This document shows, one piece after another, positions 1 through 11,788 of a stretch of 64,000 bases of DNA. Under the pieces are notes generated by a model. The model was not told the DNA's origin, did not search any database, and saw nothing but the letters and a program-made list of their open reading frames with translations. Source of the stretch: Apoderus coryli (taxonomy: Eukaryota; Arthropoda; Insecta; Coleoptera; Attelabidae). The position numbers and the translations under genes were made by a program. Location: positions 27,109,715 to 27,173,714 of the forward strand of contig OU452200.1 of NCBI GenBank assembly GCA_911728435.2, written 5' to 3'. How positions within the stretch are numbered: the first letter of the stretch is position 1; every line of letters starts with the position of its first letter.

Positions 1-445
1 GTACATTGGCAAGTTTCACAAAGTTTAAAAGTTTAAAATCTAGTAAGATCTAAATGGAGATCTACATATACTATGTTAAAATACAATATACACAGATAAG
101 ACAAACATTATAAGTACATAATACAAAACACAATACGTGCACAGTGCATTTACATTAAAAATATACTGAGTAGTGTTGACGTATAGAAAAGTTAAAGTGC
201 GGAGCAATGGTCAACGAACTCATCAACTGAGTAGAAACAGTTGGTAATCAAAAAAGATTTCAGTTTCCTCTTGAAGATGCTCAACGCCGGCTTGGATCTA
301 ATGAACTGTGGTAGAATGTTATAATTATATAAGCCCGCGTAGTGAGGCGACCTCTTATATGCCTCATGCCGCGGCCTAGGCAGAAGGAGTCGATGTTGCT
401 CCTTGTTGAATAGCCATGGAGCGAACCATTTCTCAGAAATTTTGC
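1..445 (-). mobile_element. non-LTR retrotransposon 3' end (RT ORF C-terminus + 3' UTR)
   Basis: Read on the minus strand, 445-192 is one open stretch ending at a TAA stop. It contains KWFAPWLFNKEQHRLLLPR, GLYNYNILPQFIRSKP and FKRKLKSFLITNCFYSVDEF. This is the typical C-terminal tail of insect non-LTR reverse transcriptase ORFs (Jockey/CR1-like; exact clade not determined). Positions 1-191 would be its 3' UTR. A second copy with the same reading and the same terminal string (TACATTGGCAAG on plus) lies at 15838-16430. The upstream RT palm is missing, so this is a 5'-truncated copy. Confidence 0.7.
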
Positions 446-3400
446 ATTTACCCGGAAAATAGAACTTCCATAATTGCAGCCAATCATCCTGAATGGAGAG
501 ATCATAATACAGAAGTGTGAGGTCAAATATCTAGGGATTACCCTCGATAGTAAAACTGATTTTGAATAAGTAAGTTTGTTGAAATAACACTTGAAAAAGC
601 AACAAAATTCATAATGCTTTGCAGACATCCTGATAGCAAAACCGCGGTGGAAAACCTAACATACTGCGCTTGATGTTCAATATGAATGTACACAGAGAAA
701 AATCTGTAGTTTTGCCAAAAATACACCCTTTGATTCAATGATATATCACATTCAGTCTTCCTCGAATACAACAACGTTTCATTCAATTATAAGCCTATAT
801 TTGGTAACTAATAGTATTGTATCATCTACTCAATTAAAAGGTGTTATTGAGTTTCAAGGAATGGTTTAAATAAAACATTTGATTTCATTGAATCCAGCGT
901 ATATTTTAGCGTTGATTCAAAAGTACTAGTTTTTCCTTGAACTAACACATTCTTTTACCAAAAAGACACAAAGTTTTCGTTGGATGTCTCTTGTAGTTGA
1001 TTTCAACAGAAATTTATTTCAACAAACTACAAACTGTTAACGGGTTTGAATGGATTTGTATTTGTACTAATATATCAACTCATTGTATACTATATAAGCA
1101 AATACTGAGCCAAAGGCCAATAGTACGAGTACAACTGGCAATTGAAAGACAGAACTTGTGTTCGCTGTGCAATAAAATCAATAATAACTGCAGTTTGACA
1201 GAAAAAAAATAGTTATTTATTATACAAGGGAAAAAAGTACTAGATTTGAGCCTAAAATCTAACTTTTTTCCCGTGTATGATACACTATTTTTTTCTGAGA
1301 CGGGAAAAACTTCAATTTAATATTGAAAAAAGTCAGAAAATTATCAAAGTGAAATTTGAAGTTTTAAAAACCTTTCAGTAATCAAATATCTGTCAATTTC
1401 ATTATGTGATTTAATTTAAAAACTGCGAACACTCCACCGGAGTCAGTAGAAGCAGCAAAAGTAGCGTCACAAATTATTGCCAGTTTTGATATAAAAGAAA
1501 ATGTAACTTTTGTATAATAAAATTTCCTAAAATTAAATATCTACCGTTACTTATGTGTCCGGGAAAAAAGTAGGTACTCACTTTTTTTCCCGGGGAAAGA
1601 AGTACTCACTTTTTTCCCGGGGATAAAAAGTGACATTTTATTACTTATCAAGAGAGTAAATATGTCAAAGTTTTTTCCCGTCACAGAAAAAACAATATAT
1701 TTTCATAAAAGTAAAAAAATTAACAAATTCTCTGACCATAGTTTCATACAAACTAACGAAAAAAAAAGTAAAAGTTAAATGATATTAGATACATCCTTTT
1801 TTTAAATCAAATTGTTCAAAACCACTCACTCTGTAAAGGCTACCTATCTTTTTGCAGTGGGGACAACAATCACATTATGCATTATGCTACTCTCAGAAGC
1901 AGCATACTACTAGCGGATGTATACTTGAGCTACCGGGAGTTGATGGGAAAAGAAGTTCATAATTATCATTTATCTATAGATAGAAATTATTAGAGTAAGT
2001 ATGTAGTCAATAACATTCAAGTTCAAAATAAATTACCAGAACAGGCAACTATGTAGTCAGTCCTAGTACTTACCTTAAAACAATTCTACAATATTCTCCA
2101 TAACAATATACCTGGCAGCTACTGCTAGCTAGCTTTGTCAATACAAAAATGGAAAATACTGAAAAACGAACTATACATGTGCAATCAGGGCAATAATTAA
2201 CTGAGTGTTGCCAGACTGCCAGATCTGTCCAACCGAGTAAAAATGTTGTTGGGTTAACGAGAAGAATCATTGAATTTAGTATAATGTGTATTTGACACCA
2301 TGGCATATAAAAATTGTATTAAAAACATGATTATTGTTTCCATAATAATTGTGCTTTAGAAAATATGAAAGTTGATTAAATCTTGATTATAAAATGTTTT
2401 TGCCGGAATGATTTTAAGCATTAAATGAACTGTACGTCTTGTTTAAATGAAACACATAATATATTAAACCAATAAAGTGATTACAGTGTATTGTATTCTA
2501 ATCTTAGTGTTAGAGTGACAGTAAAAATATTTTAGCGGAAATATAAAATATTTTAAATTTAAATTACCTCAACACGAAGTATTATATTGTTGGAATTACA
2601 TGGACTTGATGCGATAATAAATGTATTCGAAACAATGAATCGCGACCAAATACTAACTAATATTTGAAACTGCAACAGTATTTTTTTCCGTGTAGGCTCT
2701 ATTATGTAATGTACCGCAATCATTTGGTTACGAAAAAGTACCACATTAGAGAGAAAACAAGGAAATACGGGGGCTATGAGAACGGTCCCAACCACTTCTA
2801 GACTTCTAGATATCATTATACCGACCTCACACCTCTGTATTTGGTAATAAAAAGAGCAGCGAATAAAGCAACAATCGGAGTATCTGGTAAAGGAACTGGA
2901 GAAATAATATTCATTGGATATTCTTGAAAACATATCATATCTAACTTCTAGCTAGAAACAACAAGAAGAAATAACCTTGATAGGAATTTCACAGCTAAGC
3001 GAACGAGTAGGAGGATATGGGAGGAAAATATCAGAAATCTCAGAGAAAATTTTATAGTATCGTTTATAAACAACTCCAAGGTTATAAACTGGAGCAGGAC
3101 TACTAAGGCCTGAACGAATAGGAACCAATACCAGTATCTTCAGTAATGAAAAATCACTTAATTCAAAGATGTGTACAATTTAACCTGGTGAACAACTATC
3201 GGAAGTCCAACATTGCAGTCTACACAGTTGAGCACTGAGTTATACTGTAGCTTGAAAGGCATCAAGGCAAAAAACCTCTCTACATTATAAAGCTTTAGTA
3301 ATAATAATACATACATTCTATTCATAACACAATGAGACTCCACTGTTAAAAATATTTGTTCAGTTTTAAGACATTAGTACAACTGAAAGACATAGTAGTT

Positions 3401-3800
3401 TTTGGTCAACAGCCTGAGCTGGATGAGAGATTTGCAAAAATTCATTGTTGTAAGTAAATCTGGTTGTGAATAGCGCAATTTATATCTTTAGGAGTAATAA
3501 CAGTTTTTTAGTTCAAATATACTACTTAAAAAATTGTTTTTTCTTTTTTACAATAAACAACTCATATACCTCCAGTTCTCATGGAGTTCATTTATCGATA
3601 CGTCTTTAATTAGGGTAAAAGTTTTTTTGTTTATTTTAATAAAACATTTTAAACGCGCAGAGGAAATATGCGAATATTATTTTATTTAAATTAATAACCC
3701 CGACTACTCCAATATAATACTCAGTCACTGAAAACAAACATTCTTCGGTGTAAATTAAGTTTCTCAGTAAATAAATTATATTGTGTATAATGCTACATAC
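446..3800. other. intron or 3' flank, no gene recognised
   Basis: AT-rich sequence downstream of the last visible alkaline phosphatase exon. Short ORFs here show no family signature. I searched the minus strand for the expected GGRIDHGHH exon and did not see it. The only structured part is the GGGAAAAAAGT cluster at 1199-1640. A GC-richer stretch at about 2660-3110 may be an old repeat but has no readable protein. Confidence 0.5.
1199..1640. repeat. cluster of inverted and direct CCCGGGAAAAAAGT-type repeats
   Basis: Positions 1199-1293 form an imperfect inverted repeat: AATAGTTATTTATTATACA then GGGAAAAAAGT, mirrored by ACTTTTTTCCC and GTGTATGATACACTATT. From 1555 to 1630 the string CCGGGAAAAAAGT or its complement recurs about every 25-35 bases. 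No coding content. Possibly the remains of a small palindromic element. Confidence 0.6.
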
Positions 3801-3941
3801 CTTCTACAACTAGCAAAAATCCTTTGGGATTCTTCAAAAGTATTGATAATGCTGATCTTGTCATATCTGCCAAAGAGGGATCACCGCTGGGACCAGGATC
3901 GCGCTCCGCTTCGAAGTCCATGTGGGAGTAGGAAAACAATC
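3801..3941 (-). CDS. alkaline phosphatase exon (ERDP / VVEG region)
   Basis: An exon of 141 nt whose only long reading is on the minus strand. Acceptor TTGTTGAAAG|GA, donor GAAG|GTATGT. It encodes G-LFSYSHMDFEAERD, PSLADMTRSALSILL and KNPKGFLLVVEG. This matches the family run H-M-x-[YF]-E-x-E-R-D-P ... P-S-L-A-x-M-T-x-x-A-I-x-I-L-x-[KR]-N-x-x-G-F-x-L-x-V-E-G. The terminal glutamate is the metal ligand that precedes GRIDHGHH. That block should open the next exon, which I could not find between 1 and 3800. Confidence 0.92.
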
Positions 3942-6297
3942 CTTTCAACAAGAAAATATATAATAGAATATTTTATTCAAGTGTATAACAAATTACAGTT
4001 ATGTTAATTTTAAATCGCTAAACTATAGAAACTTGTCAGCAATTACGATAAACTAATTATTGATCTCTATTTGACACAATAAGCAAAAAAAAACAGACAA
4101 ATTATTCTATAATTTACAAAAAATAAAATAAATAAATAAAAACAACAGCATCATTTTAATTTAATATTCTTCGTAATTATTTTTGTTTTTGCTTCGTTCT
4201 AGTATTTTGAGGTAGCTCATTTTGAATGTGTTGTCCAAAGTAGGTACGTATAGCAACTCTGCACGAATCTCAAATTTGTCTTTGGTAAAAATTTTCACTA
4301 GCGTAAATTAGTCATATAAAAAAGTGTTACCTCTCTTTTAATTAGAACAAATACGGAAGTTTCTTCAAGCGTACACTGAGAAAAGCATATTATCATGTAT
4401 TTCAAAAACAATAATTCATATTATCAGTTTTTATGTCCAAAGTAAATTAATATTAAATTTATGTCAGGTATTGACAAGATGACAGATGAATCAATTAAAT
4501 TATATATGGGAATAGTACCAACAGCAATAAAAATTAAAAACATTTATTAGGTGTGGCTAAAGGCAGAAACAAAATGATTCTCGGCAAAAGTTTATTACAA
4601 TAATTATATGAAATTCATGTATAGTAACACACCCACATTTAGTGTCTCAAATAGTTCCTTTTATCTGGGTGGTGAGACAGTCTTCTTGAAATTTAAATTG
4701 TTAAACTATTAAAATAATCTTATGTATAAGACATATAATCAGGTATATCATTAAAGCGCTACTCACTACTAACAAAACTTTTCAGTCGTAATAAAAATAA
4801 ATGCAACTTGGCAGTAAATATTTGTAAATTTCAAAATTTAAAAAGATAAATTCTATTTTACCCAAACACAGGCTTGTTTAAATATCATAACGCGTGTCAT
4901 TCTCAAACTAGATTAGATATAAACATTTGGGCTAATTGTGTAAAAATAATGGTATCCTGGGAAATTATCATTATTATTGCCTCTGTAGAAAACTGAAACT
5001 TGTATAGTAGATAGGGTAAAACAATATACGAGAATAATACACAAAATTTACATTAGATTAGGTATATTAATATTAACACACATATTGTTTCATTTGAGCT
5101 TCTGGTTTTTTGTTAAACAACAATATTTAGCAGGCAAAATTGTTTAGAACAATAGTAATTATTGAATTATTGGTCTATTAGCAAATCTAATTTCAGTAAA
5201 AAGCTTACGTTCACTAAATAATTTTTCATATAAAATAACCGTGGCTTATTATTCTCACAGTTTGAAAACAATTGCAAAGCATAAAATATTTTATATAAAT
5301 AAATTTGGTCAAAATTGGTTCATTGTATTTTGCGGTGTCTGTTATATGGCAGAATCAATATTGGCAGTTTCGAATATGTACTACAATAATTTTCAATAAT
5401 ATTTTATCCACATTCGGTTTTGCACATAACATAAAACAAAATATAATTCTCCATTCTATAGCTATTATTTATGCTATCCTGATAAAATTTGTTGTATACA
5501 TTATTACAATATTAGAGTGATAATTAATTTATAATTAAAATATATTGAATAAACTCAAATAATACAAATACAGGGGTATTGGTTATAATATATTGTGGAT
5601 ATGAATAATTATTGTTGCCTAACTATTTTGTTAAAAACAATTAATATTACACTGTTGTTAGATACGATCAATATTAAAATACACAAAGGTATTTCCGCAT
5701 TACTAATTGATCTATAAAGATAGGATGGTTTACTATAATGACGAGTTAGTGTCCTTTCTCGGAAGCTGAAAACTTGCTTTTACGTTTTTCTTTCTATTAA
5801 TGATGTGATTTGTTTGAATTATTATTGTATAAAATACTTAAATACGTCCATGTGCATATCCCTTGACAGGGAGCATTTAACGTAGCAAGTCGCTTGAGGT
5901 GTCGGGAATAACGTTCCTAGTATCCGAGACTAGGGCCACTTCGAGTTGTAGACCCAGGAGTTGATTCCGCCGATGGTCGAGGTTAACTTAACTACACCGG
6001 GTACTTGTCTGCGTTCGCGCGAAGAGTTGATAAACGCTGTAATAGATGCTTAGTCTGCGGTGTGTTAACGCGAGACTTAAGACCATCTGAGATGGCTGCA
6101 AGCCGAACACTGAATTCAAATATTTTAAAATAATCTACCCCATAATAATAAAACTACTGAGTCTGCCAAACTTTTATTAATTAGTTCACATTTGCAATAG
6201 CGAAACTATAGCGTAAATCGAACTACGATTTGATAAAAATAGAGCTTATTCTCGTTTAAAGTTATCAATACATAAAAGTTAAATCTTTGCTAATATA
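3942..6297. other. alkaline phosphatase intron, mostly unclassified
   Basis: Very AT-rich intron without a recognisable gene. Around 5860-6115 base composition changes abruptly to GC-richer sequence with no long ORF and no TIR that I could match. This looks like an inserted repeat of unknown type (SINE-like or a TE fragment). Confidence 0.5.
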
Positions 6298-6957
6298 CAG
6301 GGTGTCCGGAAAAAGGAGGTTAATCCGTTAACCACAGATTCCTTGAGCAAAAATAATATGAGTTTTAAGATGTAATTTTTTCATTTTAGCCCTCCATGTT
6401 CGATATGTCAAAGTTGAAAATTAATAACCAATATTTTTAAATAATTCTAGTATTTATTGAGATATTGGATTTAAATTTAGTTCAGCATAAAAAGGTACTT
6501 CTTTACAAAAAACAACACAAATAACAATTTCTTAATATCCAAAATACGGGATGTTCAGTACCCATTGACCCCCCAAGTTTTTATTACGTATGCCCATGAC
6601 TTTTAAACTAAGTTTTTATAGGTTACTATGTATTTTTGATTATTTTTTAACTCTTATAAAATTTGGATAAAATCATTTGATTTTGAGATATTTTGAAAAA
6701 TATTGGCTCTTGTTGTCTACGCGGTTCACGGTATTTTCACTACTAAATCAAGAATATTTAACTGAAATTACCATTAAGGTGCATCAAATTAAGTACAGTT
6801 GTCGAAAAGGTAATCAAGTTAAACACTACGAACACGAAATTGTTTATTATTTTTAACTTAATTTGAAGCATCATAGTCAAATATTAATTATTTAAACATA
6901 TTATTTTAAAAACATGAAAAAGTAACTAAATAACCATAGAAAAACTACCAGTCTAAA

Positions 6958-7447
6958 GAAATTGCTCGATATGACCCCCATTTTTTTCAATGCATATGCG
7001 AGCTCTTTTTAGTAAAGAAAATCTTAGTCATTAAAAATTTGAGGCTTCAACCTAAAGTCTCCCTCCGCTTGTAAGATTCTCTCTATTAAATGATTTTCAC
7101 TCAAAATCGGAACCTTATAAACAAAATCTTTCATACAACAACAACAATGTGGGAGGGGTAAAGCTGCTGTCTTTTTAAAATCTGGTGTACTTCAGATTTC
7201 CCAATGTTTTCAACCTGTCGGGCAAGAACTCTGGTACTGATATTTGGTGACTCCTCGATGCTTGTTAAAATACTCTTCTCTTTTTCCGGTTGAATTATAC
7301 GGAGTCGACCGCAGTTTCCTCTACGGTCTTCCCAAAAACTTCAACTATGCCTTACTCGCCTAACCAAATTTGAAAAATACCTTCGTTTTGGATGAATTCG
7401 ATTAGGGAACTTTTCTGCGTATCACCTATCGGCTAAACTAGCGTTAG
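6958..7447 (-). pseudogene. mariner/IS630 transposase, N-terminal HTH relic
   Basis: The minus strand reads NASLADR*YAEKFPNRIHP, KRRYFSNLVRRVRHS, GRLRIIQPEKEKSILTSIEE, and STRVLARQVENIGKSEVHQI followed by LYP. This is the DUF4817-type helix-turn-helix and second helix-turn-helix of insect mariner transposases. Two in-frame stops are visible and the catalytic part is missing. Confidence 0.8.
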
Positions 7448-7546
7448 ACTTACATTTTCCTATTAAATAAACAAAAATACAATTTTACTGATTATAATCA
7501 ATCAAATGTTTTTAAATCTTACCCATCATTAAAATCATATCCGTCA

Positions 7547-8734
7547 TTTCGGGAGAAGCACAGCACAACCACCGCGCTTCTGAGCGTCATGAGTGACCTT
7601 GCTACCGCCATGGACAGATCCATGTTAACGATACTTGTTCTGCTGGATCAAAGTAAAGCTTTCGATCGTGTTAATTTTGAATTATTGCTTGCCAAGCTTA
7701 AATACCTTGGATTTGATGGTGTGTCGTTGACATGGTTCAGAAGTTATCTGTGTGGTCGAAGACAGCGGGTGAAATTGCATGGCAAATGTTCAGATTTTTT
7801 GGTGACCAATAGTGGTGTTCCACAAGGGAGTATTCTTGGACCATTGTTGTTTTCTGTTTATGTATTTGACATTGTGGGGTCATTCCAGCTCTCTACCATA
7901 CACCTCTATGCGGACGATATCCAGGTATCCTTGTCTTTTCCCCTAGCCAGTGCTGAGACTGCAATTGATGTAATAAATGGAGAGCTGTCTCAGTTTTCTT
8001 GTTGGTGTGTAAACAATGGTTTGCTCCTGAACTCTAGGAAGACGGTGGCAATGTGCATTGGCAACGAGCGCCACGGTAGTTTTGTTACTCAAGAGTTTAA
8101 TGTTAAGATTAACAATGATGTTATCCCCTGGATGCATAAAGCTCGAGATCTAGGAGTAATCGTGGATTCTGAGCTAAATTTTAACGAGCATTGTGGCAAT
8201 GTATGCAGGAATTCACTTTTTAAATTGCGTTCGATATACCATCTTAAACACCTGGTTGATGAGCCTACTAAACTTAAATTGGTTAAAGCTCTTATTTATC
8301 CGCATTTGGATTATTGTTTTCCGGTATATTTTTATTTTTTGTTTCATTACAATAAAATCAAGTTGCGGAGAGTGCAGAATTCTTGTATAAGGTTTGTTTG
8401 CACGGTTCCTTTTGCTGCACATGTCACTCCTTTTTTTGAGAGATTGGGTGAGCCAAAGTTGGATGTGAGATATGAGTATTTATATACTTCATTGCTACAT
8501 AAGATATACCATGCTCGTGACCCTCAATATTTGTATAAGTTGTTGTGTAGACGTTCTAATGTTCATGATGTTAATGTACGTATTGATTCCTTTACTATCC
8601 CTAAGCATATGACAGCAAAATTTGAGGGCAGTTTCTCGTATATGGCCTCACTACTGCTAAATAAATGTATTGATATAATTGATTTGCCATTGGAATTATT
8701 TCAGAGACAATTGAAGCTCAGAATTTATTCATAG
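7547..8734 (+). CDS. reverse transcriptase, C-terminal part (LINE ORF2, partial)
   Basis: An open frame of 395 codons entering at FREKHSTTTALLSVM without its own start. It holds RT palm blocks: VLLDQSKAFDRVNFELLLAK (first catalytic Asp), then NSGVPQGSILGPLLFSVYVF, then HLYADDIQVSL (catalytic YADD). The thumb and the C-terminal KLKLVKALIYPHLDYC and LRRVQNSCIRFV blocks follow. Catalysis would be target-primed reverse transcription. The endonuclease domain and 5' end are absent because of 5' truncation. The Jockey/CR1 group is likely. The frame is still intact, so the insertion is not very old. Confidence 0.88.
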   Translation, partial: FREKHSTTTALLSVMSDLATAMDRSMLTILVLLDQSKAFDRVNFELLLAKLKYLGFDGVSLTWFRSYLCGRRQRVKLHGKCSDFLVTNSGVPQGSILGPLLFSVYVFDIVGSFQLSTIHLYADDIQVSLSFPLASAETAIDVINGELSQFSCWCVNNGLLLNSRKTVAMCIGNERHGSFVTQEFNVKINNDVIPWMHKARDLGVIVDSELNFNEHCGNVCRNSLFKLRSIYHLKHLVDEPTKLKLVKALIYPHLDYCFPVYFYFLFHYNKIKLRRVQNSCIRFVCTVPFAAHVTPFFERLGEPKLDVRYEYLYTSLLHKIYHARDPQYLYKLLCRRSNVHDVNVRIDSFTIPKHMTAKFEGSFSYMASLLLNKCIDIIDLPLELFQRQLKLRIYS

Positions 8735-8945
8735 TGTGATTAACTTTTTACATTAATTTAAAATGAAAATTTGTTTATTCTAGTTTTAAGAGTTTTTGTT
8801 TTGTACATTCTTTCTTTATTTGTATATGCTTTTTTAAGGAAGAGTGGAAGAGTGGCATTGGCCAAATCTCTATCCTTTTTGTGCAATTGTATATATTCTA
8901 CATTTTCACAATAAATCATTATTATTATTATATTATTATTATTTC
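7547..8945 (+). mobile_element. 5'-truncated non-LTR retrotransposon with (TTA)n tail
   Basis: Begins inside the reverse transcriptase ORF and ends with AATAAATCATTATTATTATT-type simple repeats at about 8911-8945. It interrupts the right half of the mariner at 6298-9585, whose arm resumes at about 8960. The ORF it carries is described separately. Confidence 0.85.
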
Positions 8946-10126
8946 CGAAAAACATATAAAATTGTTTCGTCTACGATCCATTTTCGTTGTGTTTACTTAT
9001 AAAATTACCGATAATTAAAAATATTAACTTTTAAACCTTAAACTACTGTCAAATTGTGACCACTAATTTGACAACAAGAAAACATTGCTTAAGTACGTAA
9101 CACCAGAGTGGCTTGATATTTCGACATTATAAGATTAGCCAGAGCCGCAAAGGCATCAAACAAGAGCCAATACTTTTCAAAATATCTCAAAAACAAATGA
9201 TTTTATACAAATTTTCTAAGAGTTAAAAAATAATCAAAAATACATAGTAACCTATAAAAACTTAGTTTAAAAGTCATTGGCGTACGTAATAAAAACTTGG
9301 GGGTTCAATGGGTACTGAACATCCCGTATTTTGGCTATTATGAAATTGTTATTTGTGTTGTTTTTTTGCAAAGAAGTACCTCTTTATGCTGAAGCAACCC
9401 ACTAAATTTGAATCCAATATCTCAATAAATACTAGAATTATTTAAAAATATTGGTTTTAAATTTTCAACTTTGACGCCCTGTATATCGAACATGGAGGGC
9501 TAAAATAAAAAATCACATCTCAAAACTCATATTATTTTTGCTCACGGAATCTGTGGCTAACGGATTGACATCCTTTTTCATAAACACAATATTGAATGTG
9601 TCTCATGATATCAACTTCACCGATTGGAAACAGTAATTTCACTTACTTTGCAAGCTATATATTACGATTTATTAAGTCATTAAGGTGAATACACACGACA
9701 ATAAAGAGATTATATTTACTATGGAGTCAACTAGCTATTCTATAAAGGCTGTCATATCAGATGAAGTGTTGTGTATCGCGTTCGACAAGATTATATTTAT
9801 GTGTTTTCCAAGCTTATTAACTCAAAAACAAAAAAAGAAAGAAAACTCTGATAAGTTGGAAATACTGAGGAGTGTTTTTTTTTTGTATATTTTTATGCAA
9901 CTTCATACCGCAAGTAAAATGTGTTTCGCTATGTATGTAAATTTTACGCTGCCACAAAAATGTTAAGTCTCCCATATCATAGGCGTAATACTAAGCCTTC
10001 AGGAAAATACACATAGACATTTAAACAAATAATTGGAAACAGAAGATAACCATATTATAGATCAGTTATATTTTCCAAAACACTTTTCCAATAAATAAAT
10101 AAACAAAAACTATACAAATCACTTAC

Positions 10127-10334
10127 CCAATAAGTAGTCCACAGACTCTACGCTAATCTTATCAAGTAAGCCCTTGCTCCATACATATTCGCCTTTAAGT
10201 CCTCGTTTTTTCTTATCACGTAGCCAATCATCAATCAAATTACGACCATCTAGACGGCGACCCTCTTGATCTGTTTGTTCAGGATCGTGTGCGACTTTTG
10301 GTAACCAGTGTCGTCGACCCCCACCCAATAACAC
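10127..10334 (-). CDS. alkaline phosphatase exon (LGGGRR region)
   Basis: An exon of 208 nt with acceptor TTATTTATAG|GTG and donor TTGG|GTAAGT. It encodes VLLGGGRRHWLP, EGRRLDGRNLIDDWL, KGEYVWSKGLLDKI and VDYLLG. These correspond to the family blocks V-I-L-G-G-G-R, R-x-D-G-x-N-L and Y-V-W-N. The exon is flanked by the 245-bp tandem repeat on its upstream side and by plain AT-rich intron on the other. Confidence 0.93.
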
Positions 10335-10631
10335 CTATAAATAAAAATATCTGTATTAATACTAGTGATCAAGATTATCTTTAGCAGTAAATAGTCTTCG
10401 AAGAAAGCCGTATAAGGTTGTAATAAATGTAGATCAGCTATTAAAATTTAAAATTAGTTAGTTGTGATGCTGCTGTCGCCGTTGAAATACTCCTACAACA
10501 AATTACTTTTGTATTACGACAATAACAAAACTTTTAGTTAGTTTTTGAATTTGATTTTAAAAGAGCAAATTAATCTTAAAAGATATACTTGTTGATTCAA
10601 ACTAGTTAATATTATGTTATTGTTAGACGAT

Positions 10632-11121
10632 GTAGCAGTACAGTTGTGCTCAACCGGTGTGTAGCTATAGCTTTGCACCTAGGTTCAAAATGAGTATGCT
10701 CCCAAGGACTTTCCACTGCGACCACAGAGGGTCTATGGTGGCTCTATTTTCTAGTTCCACCTAGCGTCTAAATCTTCATAATAGAGGTAATTATTTTTTA
10801 TGGATGAGCTGTCTCTCAGACTCGCCGGTTGCAAGACTGCTTCATCGAAAGTCGCGAATCTTAATCAAATCTAAACGTAGCAGTACAGTTGTGTTCAACC
10901 GGTGTGTACCTATGGCTTTGTACCTAGGTTCAAAATGAGTATGCTCCCAAGAACTTTCCACTGCGACCACAGAGGGTCTATGGTGGCTCTATTTTCTAGT
11001 TCCACCTAGCGTCTAAATCTTCATAATAGAGGTAATTCTTTTTTTTGGATGAGCTGTCTCTCACATTCGCCGGTTGCAAGACTGCTTCATCGAAAGTCGC
11101 GAATCTTAATCAAATCTAAAT
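10632..11121. repeat. two-copy tandem repeat, 245-bp unit
   Basis: Copies 10632-10876 and 10877-11121 both begin GTAGCAGTACAGTTGTG and end AATCTTAATCAAATCTAAA. By eye they differ at only about ten positions. No ORF. The high identity indicates a recent tandem duplication or the edge of a satellite family. Confidence 0.9.
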
Positions 11122-11788
11122 GTAGGACATTCCCAATTCTCTAAAGTGCTTTTACCACTAAAGGGTTAACTAATGAGCAACGGAAGGAGAAAGCGAAATA
11201 AATAGTAAAAATAAAGAGAAATACGCAGGTGACACCAAGTTGAAAATCCAATTTCACGACGAGATTTGCTTGAATTATCAATATAAATATGAATGAATGA
11301 ATATTATGTGTTTTAGGGTGTATTCGCTCTTTATGATTTTATCTTTAAGCTAGTTTAAACAAACTGAACGTGAACCTGTTGATTTTGTTATTTTGATCTT
11401 TAAAATAATAAAACACAACAGTCGATCGGATTCTCGTAACTAATTATATCGTATTTTTGATACAACAGTTAATTCAGGAAAAGAAAAGTCGCGGCAAAAT
11501 ATTTTTTTATAGAAGAACTAAAAATATAAACAAAGCGAGCACAGAAGTTCTACAGAATCATCGAGCCAATCAAACACTCATAAAATCAGTAAATCCTAGA
11601 GGCACTAATATTCATATCTAATCTAATACAATAAGACATGGCCTGGGAGACGGACGCGGCGCGACTACTTGTGTGGAAAATTGGGGCGCGACCAACGGAA
11701 AGTTAAACAAAAACGCAAACTGACCAGTAGAAGTAATATAGCATAACATTTTAACCAAATTTAGCATGTAGTTTAGTGTAATTAATAA

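Larger units (their letters stand above)
6298..9585 (-). mobile_element. mariner-like element with very long TIRs, split by a LINE
   Basis: The left end CAGGGTGTCCGGAAAAAGG follows a TA dinucleotide (6296-6297). About 600 bp of its left arm (6298-6900) recurs inverted at about 8990-9585, for example ATGGAGGGCTAAAAT and GAATCTGTGG-TAACGG. The outermost bases of the right end are decayed. Between the arms lies a minus-strand transposase relic (6958-7447) and then a 5'-truncated LINE (7547-8945) that inserted into the mariner. This is an old, inactive copy. Confidence 0.85.

Noticed and set aside
1..3800. Next phosphatase exon with GGRIDHGHH
   Set aside because: I scanned the minus strand for its codon pattern and saw no match; it probably lies outside the window.
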